From NCBI RefSeq assembly GCF_018919395.1, contig NZ_JAHLME010000001.1, positions 496,001 through 560,000 on the forward strand: DNA of 64,000 nucleotides, written 5' to 3'. Below, piece by piece: positions 1-8,302 of this stretch (within the stretch, counting starts at the first letter, position 1; every line of letters begins with the position of its first letter). Origin of the DNA: Geomonas azotofigens. GTDB lineage: Bacteria > Desulfobacterota > Desulfuromonadia > Geobacterales > Geobacteraceae. The notes below the pieces were generated by a model that saw only the letters and a list, made by a program, of their open reading frames with translations, was not told the DNA's origin and ran no database searches. Made by a program: the position numbers and the translations under genes.

Positions 1-154
1 CGAGCAGCGTGCCCAGCAGGGCGAGCACCATCCCCAGGAGGACGGTCGCGGCCGCGACAATGTTGAGCGGCGAGCGCAGACGGTGCGCGGCGGGGAGTCC
101 CCACGCGATCAGACCGACCCCGCAAAGGGCCAGCACCAGGTAAACCATGACCAT
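1..154 (-). CDS. small membrane protein, 3' part outside window
   Basis: The ATG at 154 opens a frame that runs leftwards off the window edge. The 51 visible residues start MVMVYLVLALCGVGLIAW and hold two hydrophobic segments (about residues 3-18 and 32-51) separated by a short basic turn (AAHRLRS), so this is an integral membrane protein. The start lies one base after the plsC stop codon, and a GGAGG about 11 bases upstream, inside the plsC 3' end, can serve as its ribosome binding site. It is therefore very likely co-transcribed with plsC. I do not recognise the family from this fragment. A second in-frame ATG lies two codons downstream (148) and could be the true start. Confidence 0.6.
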   Translation of the reverse strand, partial: MVMVYLVLALCGVGLIAWGLPAAHRLRSPLNIVAAATVLLGMVLALLGTLL

Positions 155-155
155 C

Positions 156-851
156 TTATTCAACCTCCAGCTTTGCTGCGATAGCCGACCGTACCCGCTC
201 CAGGAGTTCCGCTTCCGGGACGCCCGCGACCTCTATGGGCGCGGCGAAGCTGATCCTGATGGTTCCGGGCCTCAACTCGATGCGGTTGCGCGGGTTGATC
301 GCCCGGCTGCCGTTGATGGTGAAGGGGACGATGGGGACGCCGGCCTTGACCGCCAGCAGGAAGGCGCCGCGCTTGAAGGGGAGCAGGGCACCGTCCTTGG
401 TGCGGGTCCCCTCGGGGAAGATGACCACACTCGCCCCTGCGGCGATCCGCTGCGCCGCCTGGTTCATGCTCTTCAGGGCTTTCCTGCCGTCGCTTCTGTC
501 CAGCGGGATGTAGCCCGCGCGACGCATGGCCGCGCCGAAGACCGGCACCCTGAAAAGCTCCTCCTTGGCGACCCAGGAGAACAGGCGCGGGATGGCGCGG
601 GTCAGGGCCAGGATGTCGAAGTTACCCTGGTGGTTCCCCATGTAGATCACCGGCCCCTCGGTCGGGACCAGTTCCAGCCCCTCCACCTCGACCTTGATCC
701 GGGCCGCCCAGAGGGAGCCGAGGCTCCAGACCCTGGCGCAGGCATGTCCCGCCCGGCCGGAGGCGTCGAAAAGTCCGCCAATGACGGCGGCGAGGCTGCA
801 TAACAAGGTGTACGGAACGAAGAAAAGAAGGTAGATACGAGCTCTCAGCAT
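156..851 (-). CDS. plsC: 1-acyl-sn-glycerol-3-phosphate acyltransferase
   Basis: This 231-residue protein belongs to the PlsC/LPLAT family, which transfers an acyl chain to lysophosphatidic acid to make phosphatidic acid at the inner membrane. The acceptor-site motif NHQGNFD (the NHx4D type) lies at about residues 73-79 and the FPEGTRT motif at about 145-151. A hydrophobic N-terminus (IYLLFFVPYTLLCSLAAVIGG) anchors it. Length is normal for bacterial PlsC. The ATG at 851 has no strong Shine-Dalgarno sequence, so the start is somewhat uncertain. It reads divergently from ssb, sharing a short intergenic region, and is followed one base later by a small membrane protein gene. Confidence 0.88.
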   Translation of the reverse strand: MLRARIYLLFFVPYTLLCSLAAVIGGLFDASGRAGHACARVWSLGSLWAARIKVEVEGLELVPTEGPVIYMGNHQGNFDILALTRAIPRLFSWVAKEELFRVPVFGAAMRRAGYIPLDRSDGRKALKSMNQAAQRIAAGASVVIFPEGTRTKDGALLPFKRGAFLLAVKAGVPIVPFTINGSRAINPRNRIELRPGTIRISFAAPIEVAGVPEAELLERVRSAIAAKLEVE

Positions 852-898
852 GACCGGTTACGTTACTTTTTTTTCCGATGAGAGTCAAACAATATCGC

Positions 899-927
899 TT
901 GCCATGAGACCCCGATTTCTATACACT
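899..927 (+). promoter_or_regulatory. candidate sigma-70 promoter of ssb
   Basis: A TTGCCA hexamer (899-904) is followed after 17 bases by TACACT (922-927), about 40 bases before the ssb start codon. Spacing is ideal and the match to consensus moderate. It is placed by eye only. Confidence 0.4.
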
Positions 928-968
928 TCCCGGAATTCAAAACGTGACACGAACAAAGGAGAATCCCC

Positions 969-1409
969 ATGGCAAGTCTCAACAAGGTGATGCTCATAGG
1001 CAACCTGGGCAAAGACCCCGAGGTGCGCTACACCGCCGGCGGCACCGCCGTAGCTTCCTTCTCCCTGGCCACCACCGACCGCATCAAGGGGAAGGACGGC
1101 AACTGGGAAGACAAGACCGAATGGCACAACATCACCCTCTGGGCGCGTCTTGCCGAGATCGCCGGCGAGTACCTCTCCAAGGGGAAGACCGTATATATCG
1201 AAGGACGTTTGCAGACCCGCAAGTGGACCGACAAGGACGGCAAGGACCGCTACACCACCGAGATCGTCGGCGAGAAGATGCAGATGCTCTCCGCCAAGGG
1301 GGAAGGCGGCGGCCAGCGCCAGGGCGGCGGCAGGCCCCAGCAGGACTACAACCAGGGCGGCGGGTACGAGGAGCCGACCTTCAACCCGGACGACGAGATC
1401 CCGTTCTAA
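969..1409 (+). CDS. ssb: single-stranded DNA-binding protein
   Basis: This 146-residue SSB binds ssDNA as a tetramer during replication, recombination and repair. The N-terminal OB fold covers about residues 3-106, starting with the typical [18 protein letters not shown] and including W-rich strands ([12 protein letters not shown]). A glycine/glutamine-rich linker follows, and the chain ends in the acidic tail DDEIPF, which recruits partner proteins. The ATG at 969 is preceded by AAGGAG at 8 bases. The gene is monocistronic: a strong terminator follows at 1434-1470. Nothing is unusual about it. Confidence 0.97.
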   Translation: MASLNKVMLIGNLGKDPEVRYTAGGTAVASFSLATTDRIKGKDGNWEDKTEWHNITLWARLAEIAGEYLSKGKTVYIEGRLQTRKWTDKDGKDRYTTEIVGEKMQMLSAKGEGGGQRQGGGRPQQDYNQGGGYEEPTFNPDDEIPF

Positions 1410-1433
1410 CCGCTACCTTTTAATTAATGTAAA

Positions 1434-1472
1434 AAAGAGGCGCAAACCATCAGGTGTTGCGCCTCTTTTTTT
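1434..1472 (+). terminator. rho-independent terminator after ssb
   Basis: A perfect 12-bp stem (AAAGAGGCGCAA, 1434-1445, with TTGCGCCTCTTT, 1457-1468) closes an 11-base loop and runs into a T tract. It lies 24 bases after the ssb stop. The A tract on the 5' side could also let it act in the other direction, on the minus-strand gene that ends at 1561. Confidence 0.9.
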
Positions 1473-1560
1473 GCGAATTTTCCAATTCCCGGTTTTTCCG
1501 TGTAGCAGTCGCGGCGCGCTCGGAGAACAAAACCTGCACAAAGGTCGGCCGCGGCGCTTT

Positions 1561-3987
1561 TCAGCAAAACACCTGCGGCGGGGAATCTACGCTGACAACG
1601 AAGTCATTGCCTTCGTAATGGCCTGGGTCCGGCCAATAAATGGTGAATTTGATCTCCTTTCCTGCCGAGAGCAATTCCGTTGCCAGATCTGCGCTATGGA
1701 TCGAAAGCCCGGTATCGCGCGTTTTGTCGTCATGGACCGTGTGCCATTCATCATCGCTCCAGTGAATGACCGCCGGGGCCAGTGTCTCGATGCGCAGTAT
1801 CTTGCCGGCTGGCAGGGAGCGGATCTTGTGGTTGAAACGCCACACCATGAACGGCGATTCTGTTTTCTCCACCAGGTAGCGCTGCACGGTTTGCGGCGGC
1901 ATGTCGAAGACCCGTCCATCGTGCAGAGAACGCAGCAGCTTCAGATACTCGGCGTGTGCCCATGCAAGCGGCATGGCGGAACCGGACGGCCGGCCGAAAA
2001 AAAGCTCACGCTCCGGCAGGTCCGCCCCGTCCCAGATCTGCTCGGGAAACAATCCTTCCGCGCCGGCAAAGGTTTCCATAGCCGCCTGAAGTTGCCGTGC
2101 GTCTCCCTCTCGGCCGGCCGCCAGTTCATAATGGGCTCGCTCCCCGGTCAGCAGAGGCCAGCACCGGCCGATCCCGGTACCGTCAAACGGTTCGCCATCC
2201 CCATGTTCACCGTAGCCGTCGCCGTTGTAGCGACGCCAGACAGAGCCCTGTTGCGTCTCCACCCTGAGCAGAGCATCAACGAGTTTGACCGTATCGAGGA
2301 TGCGCGGGTCGTCGGCGCTGCGCAGGCCAAAACGAACAAGGGCCAGCGCGTCTGGGCTGACCAGATGGTAGGCAGGACTTTCGGCTTGGCCGGGAGCGAC
2401 GTTTTTTATCGGAACACTCTTTTGAAAGCGAGACACACCGCCTCCCGTCTCAACCGGTGCGATCCGGACGTAATACCCCGCGACCTCGAACTCACGACAC
2501 CAATCGGTACCTTTCACGTAGATCCAGCGGTCGATGGACGCGTTCCACACATCTGCAGTCTCGCGCAGATACGTTGCGATTGACTGCTCCTGCTGCATCT
2601 CGGCCAGATCCGCCGCCGCCAGGAGAGCGGCGATTTCGGCGGCGACCGTGAATGGCGAATATCCGGGATCTTCCTCCCAGCGGTCCTGCGGGCTCACCGG
2701 CCCGTTGCGGACCAGATATGCCACGGCTTGTCGAACCATAGGCCAGAACCGGGCCATATCGTCCGCGGCCAGTGCCTTTTCACGCCGGCTCAGGTCAACG
2801 AGCAGGACCGGCAGGGCTGTTTCGTCCATCTGGATGCCGTTCCAGTAGGGGGAGCCGTCCAACCACATGTTCTGTGCCCAGTGCCCGTCAGCTTCCTGGG
2901 TTGCCTGCAAATAGCAGAGTGCGCGACGAACCTCCTCGTGCCCCCCGGCAGCCAGAAGCCCCCCCGCCGACCCCACCAGGTCGCGCGGCCAGGCGAGGTG
3001 ATAACCGCCGAGATCGTTGTCCCCCTTGCTGAATCCCCACGGGATCGATAGGCTGGCGATAATTCCCCCCGGGAAATTGAAGGCCTCGTGGACACGCAAG
3101 ACGGTCGTACTCACCCGGTAAAAGTTTGGCCGGCCCAATCCCCGGTCTGTATCGAGTGGCAGCAACAGCCCCTGCCATCTGTTCCACCCTTCAACGTACT
3201 CCGATTGCGCAGCGTCAAAGCCGTCCTGAAGTGCCGCACGCGCACGGTTCCCCGCTTCGGCGGCGTTGCGTCCAAACCCCAAGGCTAACAGAAATCCCCC
3301 GTTACCCGATTCAAGGTCAACCTCTGCCGTCAGGGCGATGTTCCCGTTCTCGGCCCGCGTATAGTCCCATGTCATCTTTTTGTGGGACACCAGATCTTGC
3401 CACCCATCCGAGAACCCGACGAATCCGACGGAACGATTGCGCCAGGGAACGGAGCAGGCCAAAGCCAGGGCGCTCCCGTCCCTTTCCGCGAACAGCATGG
3501 GAATGCCTTTGTATTCGTCAACCCAGGCTGTATTGCCGGCTCCATGATTGCCCAGGTGCGGAGCGAGCAATACGTATAGGCGATAACTTGAGATCTCCCC
3601 TTCTTGGGCGAAAAATCGGGTTTGCTGCAACACCGTGTCCCGCTTGGAGTCGGTCAGAATCGTCTTTTCGATACGGTAGCGCCCCTTACGGCATCTGCTG
3701 ACTACACGAAAGGCCGGCACGCCGTCGGCCAACCACTGGACCTCGCTGACTGCGTCACGCTTTTCCTCCGAGAAGAAATCTGCTCCGTCGGTGACGATCA
3801 ACCCCATGTCGCGCACGCAGGCCTGGTCTATCCGTGGATAATAGATCTCGTTGAAAATTCCGTGGCTCAGAGTGAACCAAACATGGCTCATGTTGCTCAG
3901 GGACACACCTACGCCGGATTTGGCGCTGGAGGTCCAGCGCGCCGGGATGCCGGGCCATCCCGGCGCGAAACGATCCGAGGGACTCAT
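1561..3987 (-). CDS. GH15 glucoamylase/glucodextranase-like glucosidase
   Basis: This 808-residue protein resembles glycoside hydrolase family 15 enzymes of the glucodextranase/glucoamylase type, which release glucose from the non-reducing end of alpha-glucans. An N-terminal beta-sandwich (about residues 20-280) starts with the typical SNMSHVWFTLSHGIFNEIYY. The alpha/alpha barrel follows, with WPRDLVG (about 335) and WEEDPGYSPFT, whose glutamate is the likely acid. EQIWD (about 650) carries the likely base and is followed by GSAMPLAWAHAEYLKLL. No signal peptide is visible, so it is probably cytoplasmic and may act on stored glycogen. The ATG at 3987 has AAAGGAGA 5-6 bases upstream. The SDR dehydrogenase gene lies upstream on the same strand, 65 bases away. 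Substrate specificity cannot be told from sequence. Confidence 0.85.
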   Translation of the reverse strand: MSPSDRFAPGWPGIPARWTSSAKSGVGVSLSNMSHVWFTLSHGIFNEIYYPRIDQACVRDMGLIVTDGADFFSEEKRDAVSEVQWLADGVPAFRVVSRCRKGRYRIEKTILTDSKRDTVLQQTRFFAQEGEISSYRLYVLLAPHLGNHGAGNTAWVDEYKGIPMLFAERDGSALALACSVPWRNRSVGFVGFSDGWQDLVSHKKMTWDYTRAENGNIALTAEVDLESGNGGFLLALGFGRNAAEAGNRARAALQDGFDAAQSEYVEGWNRWQGLLLPLDTDRGLGRPNFYRVSTTVLRVHEAFNFPGGIIASLSIPWGFSKGDNDLGGYHLAWPRDLVGSAGGLLAAGGHEEVRRALCYLQATQEADGHWAQNMWLDGSPYWNGIQMDETALPVLLVDLSRREKALAADDMARFWPMVRQAVAYLVRNGPVSPQDRWEEDPGYSPFTVAAEIAALLAAADLAEMQQEQSIATYLRETADVWNASIDRWIYVKGTDWCREFEVAGYYVRIAPVETGGGVSRFQKSVPIKNVAPGQAESPAYHLVSPDALALVRFGLRSADDPRILDTVKLVDALLRVETQQGSVWRRYNGDGYGEHGDGEPFDGTGIGRCWPLLTGERAHYELAAGREGDARQLQAAMETFAGAEGLFPEQIWDGADLPERELFFGRPSGSAMPLAWAHAEYLKLLRSLHDGRVFDMPPQTVQRYLVEKTESPFMVWRFNHKIRSLPAGKILRIETLAPAVIHWSDDEWHTVHDDKTRDTGLSIHSADLATELLSAGKEIKFTIYWPDPGHYEGNDFVVSVDSPPQVFC

Positions 3988-4052
3988 GATGTCTCCTTTG
4001 GTTTCGGAACGCGGTCATTTCAGCCGGTCAATGGCCAGGCCGCTTACCGCGA

Positions 4053-4835
4053 CTAACCGCCATGTGCGAAGTCGGGATAGTCGGTCATGCCCCCGTCCAC
4101 GAAGATGGTGCGACCGGTCACATATGAGGCGATGTCCGAGGCCAGTACTACCACCATGCGGGCGACTTCTTCGGGCGCTCCGATTCGTTTCAGCGGGATC
4201 TTCTCGAGCAAGTCCTGCAAGCTCCCGGCATCACTCCATACGGCGCGGTTGATCGGCGTCTTGATCGCTCCGGGCGCAACAGCGAGCACGCGCACCCCGT
4301 GTGGCGCAGCTTCCTGGGCCAGGGTCTTGGTCAGCATGGATACGGCAGCCTTGCTGGCCGTGTAGGCGCTGTAACCCGACCAGGCAATTTCTTCATGCAC
4401 CGAGCTGATGGTGAGAATGACGCCGCTGTTCTGCGGCACCATCCGCCGCAAGGCTTCTCGGGCGCAACAGAAGGCTCCTGTCAGGTTCACCTCGATCACT
4501 TTTCGCCAGGCGGCGATATCTGCCTCCCAGGCCAAGGCACGACCACCATCAATGCCCGCATTGTTGACCAGGATATCAACCCCACCCCAGGCAGCCTGAA
4601 TGCTTTCGAACATTTTCGCGATAGCCTCGGGATCGGATACGTCGGCTTGGATTGCCATGGCAATGCCGCCTTGCTCCTGAATCCGCTGCACGAGCGCATG
4701 CGCGGCCTCAGGATGGTCGACATAGTTGATGGCCACTAGAGCGCCCGCTTCGGCGAGGCATAGTGAAATCGCCTCACCGATGCCGGAATTGCCGCCGGTG
4801 ACGACGGCCCTTTTGCCGTCAAGCCGCACGTTCAT
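4053..4835 (-). CDS. SDR family oxidoreductase (glucose 1-dehydrogenase-like)
   Basis: This classical short-chain dehydrogenase/reductase has 260 residues from the ATG at 4835. The nucleotide-binding motif TGGNSGIG is near residue 12, NNAGI near 90, and the catalytic Ser plus YTASK (Tyr-x3-Lys) near 145-165. Families this close to glucose 1-dehydrogenases oxidise sugars or small alcohols with NAD(P)+. An upstream frame extension to 4874 exists, but the ATG at 4835 has AAGGAGG seven bases before it and begins the fold directly, so I use it. It sits upstream of the GH15 gene on the same strand; a shared role in releasing and oxidising glucose is plausible but not shown. Confidence 0.85.
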   Translation of the reverse strand: MNVRLDGKRAVVTGGNSGIGEAISLCLAEAGALVAINYVDHPEAAHALVQRIQEQGGIAMAIQADVSDPEAIAKMFESIQAAWGGVDILVNNAGIDGGRALAWEADIAAWRKVIEVNLTGAFCCAREALRRMVPQNSGVILTISSVHEEIAWSGYSAYTASKAAVSMLTKTLAQEAAPHGVRVLAVAPGAIKTPINRAVWSDAGSLQDLLEKIPLKRIGAPEEVARMVVVLASDIASYVTGRTIFVDGGMTDYPDFAHGG

Positions 4836-4870
4836 GCTCGTCCTCCTTGCGGTTGCGGTTGGGCCACGAC

Positions 4871-5164
4871 TCAACGCTTCCCGCGAAATACGCCGTAGCG
4901 GTCATGGCCGAAGTGATGGAGCTTGGCAACTTCAATAGTCAACCAACGCGGCCCCATACACCGGTACATAGCCACACCGAGAAAAGTGCCCAGCAACGGG
5001 CCTATCCAGTAAATCCACCACCCCTGCCAGGCCCCGGAGATCACTGCCGGTCCAAGGCTGCGGGCCGGATTGGTGCTGGTCCCCGAGATTGGCCCTTCCG
5101 CGAAAACCATGACGGCATACAGGACGGGAAACAGAGAAGGTGTGAAAGACCTTAGCCGTCGCAT
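4871..5164 (-). pseudogene. aquaporin/MIP family remnant (C-terminal part)
   Basis: The frame encodes about 97 residues that match only the C-terminal third of a MIP channel. It has the second Asn-Pro-Ala box with its usual surroundings (GTSTNPARSLGPAVI, about residues 28-42), followed by the last transmembrane helix (WWIYWIGPLLGTFLGVAMYR). The N-terminal half with the first NPA box and four helices is absent. The sequence upstream to 5465 shows no recognisable MIP coding in any frame. A complete aquaporin has about 230 residues. I call this a decayed fragment left by a deletion. Confidence 0.75.
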
Positions 5165-5465
5165 CCCGGACAGGCAGCCAAGCTGATGCAGAAAATGACA
5201 TTGCCAACATTCGGGAACTGTCTGACAGGGGGGATTTCTGGAACAGGCATAGGGGAAAGGTTAACACAATGCCTGGAATTGTCTTATCAAGAGCCTCTGA
5301 ATCAGTGTGTAGATCGTTGGCAATCTACTTGGGTGGAGGGGAGAGGGTGTCGTTCTGGAAATAATCGATGCCGGGAGCGCGCCGCAGGTTAAGGTTTCCA
5401 GAGGCGTGCGTTTGTGCTAGTTATGTAGACGCTCGTCAGACAGCTCCCCTGCAAGGAGGTGGACC
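5165..5465. other. 301-base stretch without recognisable gene
   Basis: Between the aquaporin remnant and the AhpD-like gene I see no convincing coding frame, tRNA or terminator. The right end must carry the promoter of the small selenoprotein gene, and CAAGGAGG just before 5466 is its ribosome binding site. The rest is probably debris from the deletion that truncated the aquaporin gene. Confidence 0.5.
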
Positions 5466-5720
5466 ATGAAAATCCGTAAGAAGATCCTGGATTTCGAGTA
5501 TGAGGAAGTTCTCGAGGTCAAGTACCGGGAACTGATCCGTGTCGCCTGCGCCGTGGCCGTCGGTTGCCCCGACTGACTCAAGAAGCACTTCGCGGTCGCG
5601 AAGGAAGCAGGCGCCACCGAAGCAGAACTGAACGAGGCCCTGGCCTACGGCATCATCGCGCCGTCGGGACGGGCCAAGAACTTCGTGCGCAGCCAGGAAG
5701 AGATTTTAAAGGATCTGTAG
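5466..5720 (+). CDS. AhpD-like selenoprotein (CxxU), read through TGA at 5574
   Basis: ATG at 5466, with AAGGAGG seven bases upstream, opens a frame that meets TGA at codon 37 (5574-5576) and continues in the same frame to TAG at 5718, giving 84 residues. The codon falls exactly in the redox motif: C34-P-D-[TGA]-L-K-K-H41, matching the AhpD/carboxymuconolactone-decarboxylase core CxxCxxxH with the second Cys replaced. The rest also fits AhpD (AKEAGATEAELNEALAYG). A hairpin with a GGTC loop begins 12 bases after the TGA. AhpD-like CxxU proteins are a known selenoprotein family in this group of bacteria. The likely role is a thiol/selenol peroxidase or disulfide reductase in the cytoplasm; the partner is unknown. 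Automatic callers would break or miss this gene. Confidence 0.88.
5588..5603 (+). promoter_or_regulatory. candidate bacterial SECIS hairpin (AhpD-like gene)
   Basis: A perfect 6-bp stem CTTCGC/GCGAAG closes the tetraloop GGTC. The stem starts 11 bases after the TGA, and the loop GGT is at +18 to +20. This resembles the E. coli fdhF element recognised by SelB, which as I recall also has an 11-base spacer and a GGUC loop. The bulged U of fdhF is not evident here. Confidence 0.75.
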
Positions 5721-5724
5721 GACT

Positions 5725-5790
5725 AACAGGGATAAATGGGATGCAGGGTATAAGGCGGGGGTAGCCCCCCTGCCCCCCTTCATCCCTGTT
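5725..5790. repeat. intergenic inverted-repeat element
   Basis: AACAGGGAT (5725-5733) pairs with ATCCCTGTT (5782-5790), and a second hairpin inside is built from GGGGG (5757-5761) and CCCCC (5765-5769). The purine-rich left half (ggGATGCAGGG type) resembles short dispersed repeats I associate with Geobacter intergenic regions. It may also weaken transcription from the selenoprotein gene into the MATE gene. Confidence 0.5.
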
Positions 5791-5810
5791 TATTTTAGGT
5801 TTTCGACATC

Positions 5811-7154
5811 TTGAAACGTCTCTCCCCCAATAAAACCACCAAGCGGGTCTCGATCCGTCGCAACGTCGCGGCACTGTCGATGCCGGTGCTCCTTTCCTCG
5901 CTGTTCCAGCGTCTGGTCTCCATCGTGGACATTTTCATGGTGGGCGGCCTCGGGGCCGCGGCCATCGCCGCCACCGGCCTCGGGCAACTCCTCATCTTCG
6001 TCACCATGACGGTCTTCTGGGGCTTCTCCACCGGCGCCAACGTGGTCATCGCCCATCTCTGGGGCGCGGGACGGCGCCCGGAAGCCCGCAGGACCGCCTT
6101 CGCCTCGGTGCTTTTCTGCGGCCTCCTCGCCGTCGCGGCCACCCTGCTCGGCATCGGCTTCGGGAGGGATATCGCGGTCTTTCTGGGGGCGAGCCCGGAC
6201 GTGCTCGCCTACGCCTCGGACTACATCCGCCTGGTCTTCCTCTATTTCGGCTTCACCGCCGGTCTGAACATCCTGTCCGCCATCATGCAGGGAACCGGCA
6301 ACACCCGCACCCCGATGGAAGGGATCCTGCTGGTGAACATCCTGCACGTCGCCATTGCCTATCCCCTCATCTACGGCTACTTGGGCTTCCCACGCTACGG
6401 CGTTCTCGGAGCAGCCTACGCCATTAACCTCTCCGAGGCCGCCGGTTTCAGCTACCTGTTGATCCAGGCGCTCCGCAAGGGATACCTGAAGATCGGACGT
6501 CCCGACCTGGCCCTGTTGAAGAAGGTGATCGGCATCGGATACCCGGTGGCGCTGGAGCGGGTGGCCCAGCAGTCGGGACAGCTCTTCTACTCCAAGTTCA
6601 TCATCGGTTTCGGCACCGCCGCCTACGCAGCTCACCAGATCGGCCTCTCCATCGAATCCCTCTCCTTCATGCCGGGCGCGGGGATGGGGATCGCCGCGGC
6701 GACGCTGATGGGGCAGTCCATCGGTGCCCGGAAGCTCAGGCGCGCCCACATGAGCCACACGGAGGCGCTTCGGCTGGCCGTGCTGGTCATGGGCTGCATG
6801 GCCCTGCTCTTCTTCTTCCTGCCGCACCAACTGATCGCCCTGTTCACCCACGACCCGCAGGTGATCGAGAAAGGAAGCGTCTTTTTGCGCCTGGTCGCCT
6901 TCGCCCAGGTGCCGCTCGCCATCTCCTTCGTCTACGCCGGCAGCCTGCGCGGCACCGGCGACACACATTACGTCTTCCTGGTCACCCTGGTGTCCATGTG
7001 GGGCATCCGGGTGCTCCTCTCCTACATCGCCGCGGTCCCGCTGCAGCTTTCCCTTTACGCCGTCTGGAGCGTCTTCCTGATCGACTGGTTCTTCCGGGCC
7101 GGCGCGTTCTGGTGGCGTTACCAGCGTCGCGACCTGCACCAGGTCATCATCTGA
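5811..7154 (+). CDS. MATE family efflux transporter
   Basis: This 447-residue protein has twelve predicted transmembrane helices in two homologous halves. It starts RRNVAALSMPVLLSSLFQRL and contains the typical VDIFMVGGLGAAAIAATGLG; the second half contains YAAHQIGLSIESLSFMPG. MATE proteins export cationic drugs or metabolites using H+ or Na+ gradients. The frame opens with TTG at 5811 and has no strong ribosome binding site. The first ATG (5880) would cut into helix 1, so TTG or another weak start is more likely. The next gene starts one base after its stop, suggesting co-transcription. The substrate is unknown. Confidence 0.88.
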   Translation: MKRLSPNKTTKRVSIRRNVAALSMPVLLSSLFQRLVSIVDIFMVGGLGAAAIAATGLGQLLIFVTMTVFWGFSTGANVVIAHLWGAGRRPEARRTAFASVLFCGLLAVAATLLGIGFGRDIAVFLGASPDVLAYASDYIRLVFLYFGFTAGLNILSAIMQGTGNTRTPMEGILLVNILHVAIAYPLIYGYLGFPRYGVLGAAYAINLSEAAGFSYLLIQALRKGYLKIGRPDLALLKKVIGIGYPVALERVAQQSGQLFYSKFIIGFGTAAYAAHQIGLSIESLSFMPGAGMGIAAATLMGQSIGARKLRRAHMSHTEALRLAVLVMGCMALLFFFLPHQLIALFTHDPQVIEKGSVFLRLVAFAQVPLAISFVYAGSLRGTGDTHYVFLVTLVSMWGIRVLLSYIAAVPLQLSLYAVWSVFLIDWFFRAGAFWWRYQRRDLHQVII

Positions 7155-7155
7155 C

Positions 7156-8199
7156 ATGCAGCTTTCCTTCGTCCCAACCACCGATCAAGGTGAGATCCGG
7201 CTGCGGCTGGAACGGCTCCTGGTCCCCGGCTCCCTGCTCGACGCAGCGCTGGAGCGGCGCATCCGGCGGCTCTCCTCCGACTTCGCAAGCTACGCCGCCA
7301 GCTATCCCCTCCCGCTTTGGGCTCCCGGCCTCGTGATCAGCAATGAAATGCGCGGGCTGACCGAGGCCCTCTTCCCCCTGGCCCGCCCCCGCGCCTTGTT
7401 CGAGTTGATCCTGCGCCGCGGCTGCCGCTTCGACCCACTTCTCTCCGGAAGCTACCTGCACAGCTGCGCCAGTTGGCTCGACCTGCTCCAGAAGCTCTCG
7501 CCGCGACTGAACAGCGCAGATCCGGGCCCGGTGCTGCGCCTGATCGCCGCAGACGGCGACACCCGCGCGGCATTTCTGTTCGCCCTGATGCTGCCGCGGC
7601 ACTTCGGCGGCGGCTTCGACCGCTACCCCGAGCAGTACCGGTGGCTGGCCCAGTGGCTTCGCGGGCAGGCGGGACGATACCCAACCGGGATCCGGGTTCT
7701 CGACGCCGCCTGCGGCAGCGGCGAAGGGACCTATCAGGCCGCGCTACTTGTTGCGGAGACAAGACATGGCAACAAAAGCGCGGTGCACGGCTCGACCCTG
7801 GAGCCGATCGAACTGTTCGCCGCCGCGCACCTTCATTTCCCGCACGATGCCGAGCGGGAGCGCGAGTACCGGGCCCGGGTCCAGGCGCTCGAGGACGCGC
7901 CTGCCATGGAGTTTTACCTGGACCGGGTCGACACCGCGCCGCAGCGCGAACCTTATCACCTGGTGCTCTGCAACGGGCTCCTTGGCGGGCCGATGCTGCA
8001 CGAGCCGGCACCGTTAACGGCCGCCTTTGCCGGGCTTGCCGCCCGCCTCGCCCCCGGCGGCCTGTTCCTTGCCGCGGACCGTTTCCACGCCGGGTGGCGG
8101 CTGCGCGTCCCGCGGGAGGCGCTCATCGCCCAGATGCGGGCCAACAGCCTCACCCCGGTGGATATCCCGGAAGGGATCGCGGGGATAAAGGCGGGCTGA
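7156..8199 (+). CDS. SAM-dependent methyltransferase, CheR-like
   Basis: This 347-residue protein has a class I methyltransferase core in its C-terminal two thirds. Motif I is VLDAACGSGEGTY (about residues 178-190). A later strand reads HLVLCNGLLGG where CheR-type enzymes have the catalytic-loop segment, and the APGGLFLAADRF strand is typical. Spacing between these resembles CheR chemotaxis methyltransferases. The N-terminal 150 residues are helical and not recognised. No receptor or chemotaxis gene adjoins it. The substrate is unknown. It begins one base after the MATE stop and ends before a bidirectional terminator. Confidence 0.7.
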   Translation: MQLSFVPTTDQGEIRLRLERLLVPGSLLDAALERRIRRLSSDFASYAASYPLPLWAPGLVISNEMRGLTEALFPLARPRALFELILRRGCRFDPLLSGSYLHSCASWLDLLQKLSPRLNSADPGPVLRLIAADGDTRAAFLFALMLPRHFGGGFDRYPEQYRWLAQWLRGQAGRYPTGIRVLDAACGSGEGTYQAALLVAETRHGNKSAVHGSTLEPIELFAAAHLHFPHDAEREREYRARVQALEDAPAMEFYLDRVDTAPQREPYHLVLCNGLLGGPMLHEPAPLTAAFAGLAARLAPGGLFLAADRFHAGWRLRVPREALIAQMRANSLTPVDIPEGIAGIKAG

Positions 8200-8226
8200 C
8201 GGAGGCGGACGGCACGCGAGCAAAAT

Positions 8227-8261
8227 AAAAGGGGACGGCACCCACCGGTGCGTCCCCTTTT
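8227..8261. terminator. bidirectional terminator between convergent genes
   Basis: AAAAGGGGACG (8227-8237) pairs with CGTCCCCTTTT (8251-8261), so both strands end in a T run. It separates the plus-strand methyltransferase gene from the minus-strand fabH and can serve both. Its GGGGACGGCACC core resembles the repeats at 22082 and 48447. Confidence 0.85.
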
Positions 8262-8302
8262 GCAATCCATCGTCTCACGCAATCTCATTCTTGGTCGTTG
8301 CC

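Noticed and set aside
5466-5576. AhpD-like gene as a pseudogene broken by TGA
   Set aside because: Coding character and family motifs continue after the TGA, and a SECIS-like hairpin follows at the right distance. The TGA replaces a catalytic Cys, not a random codon.
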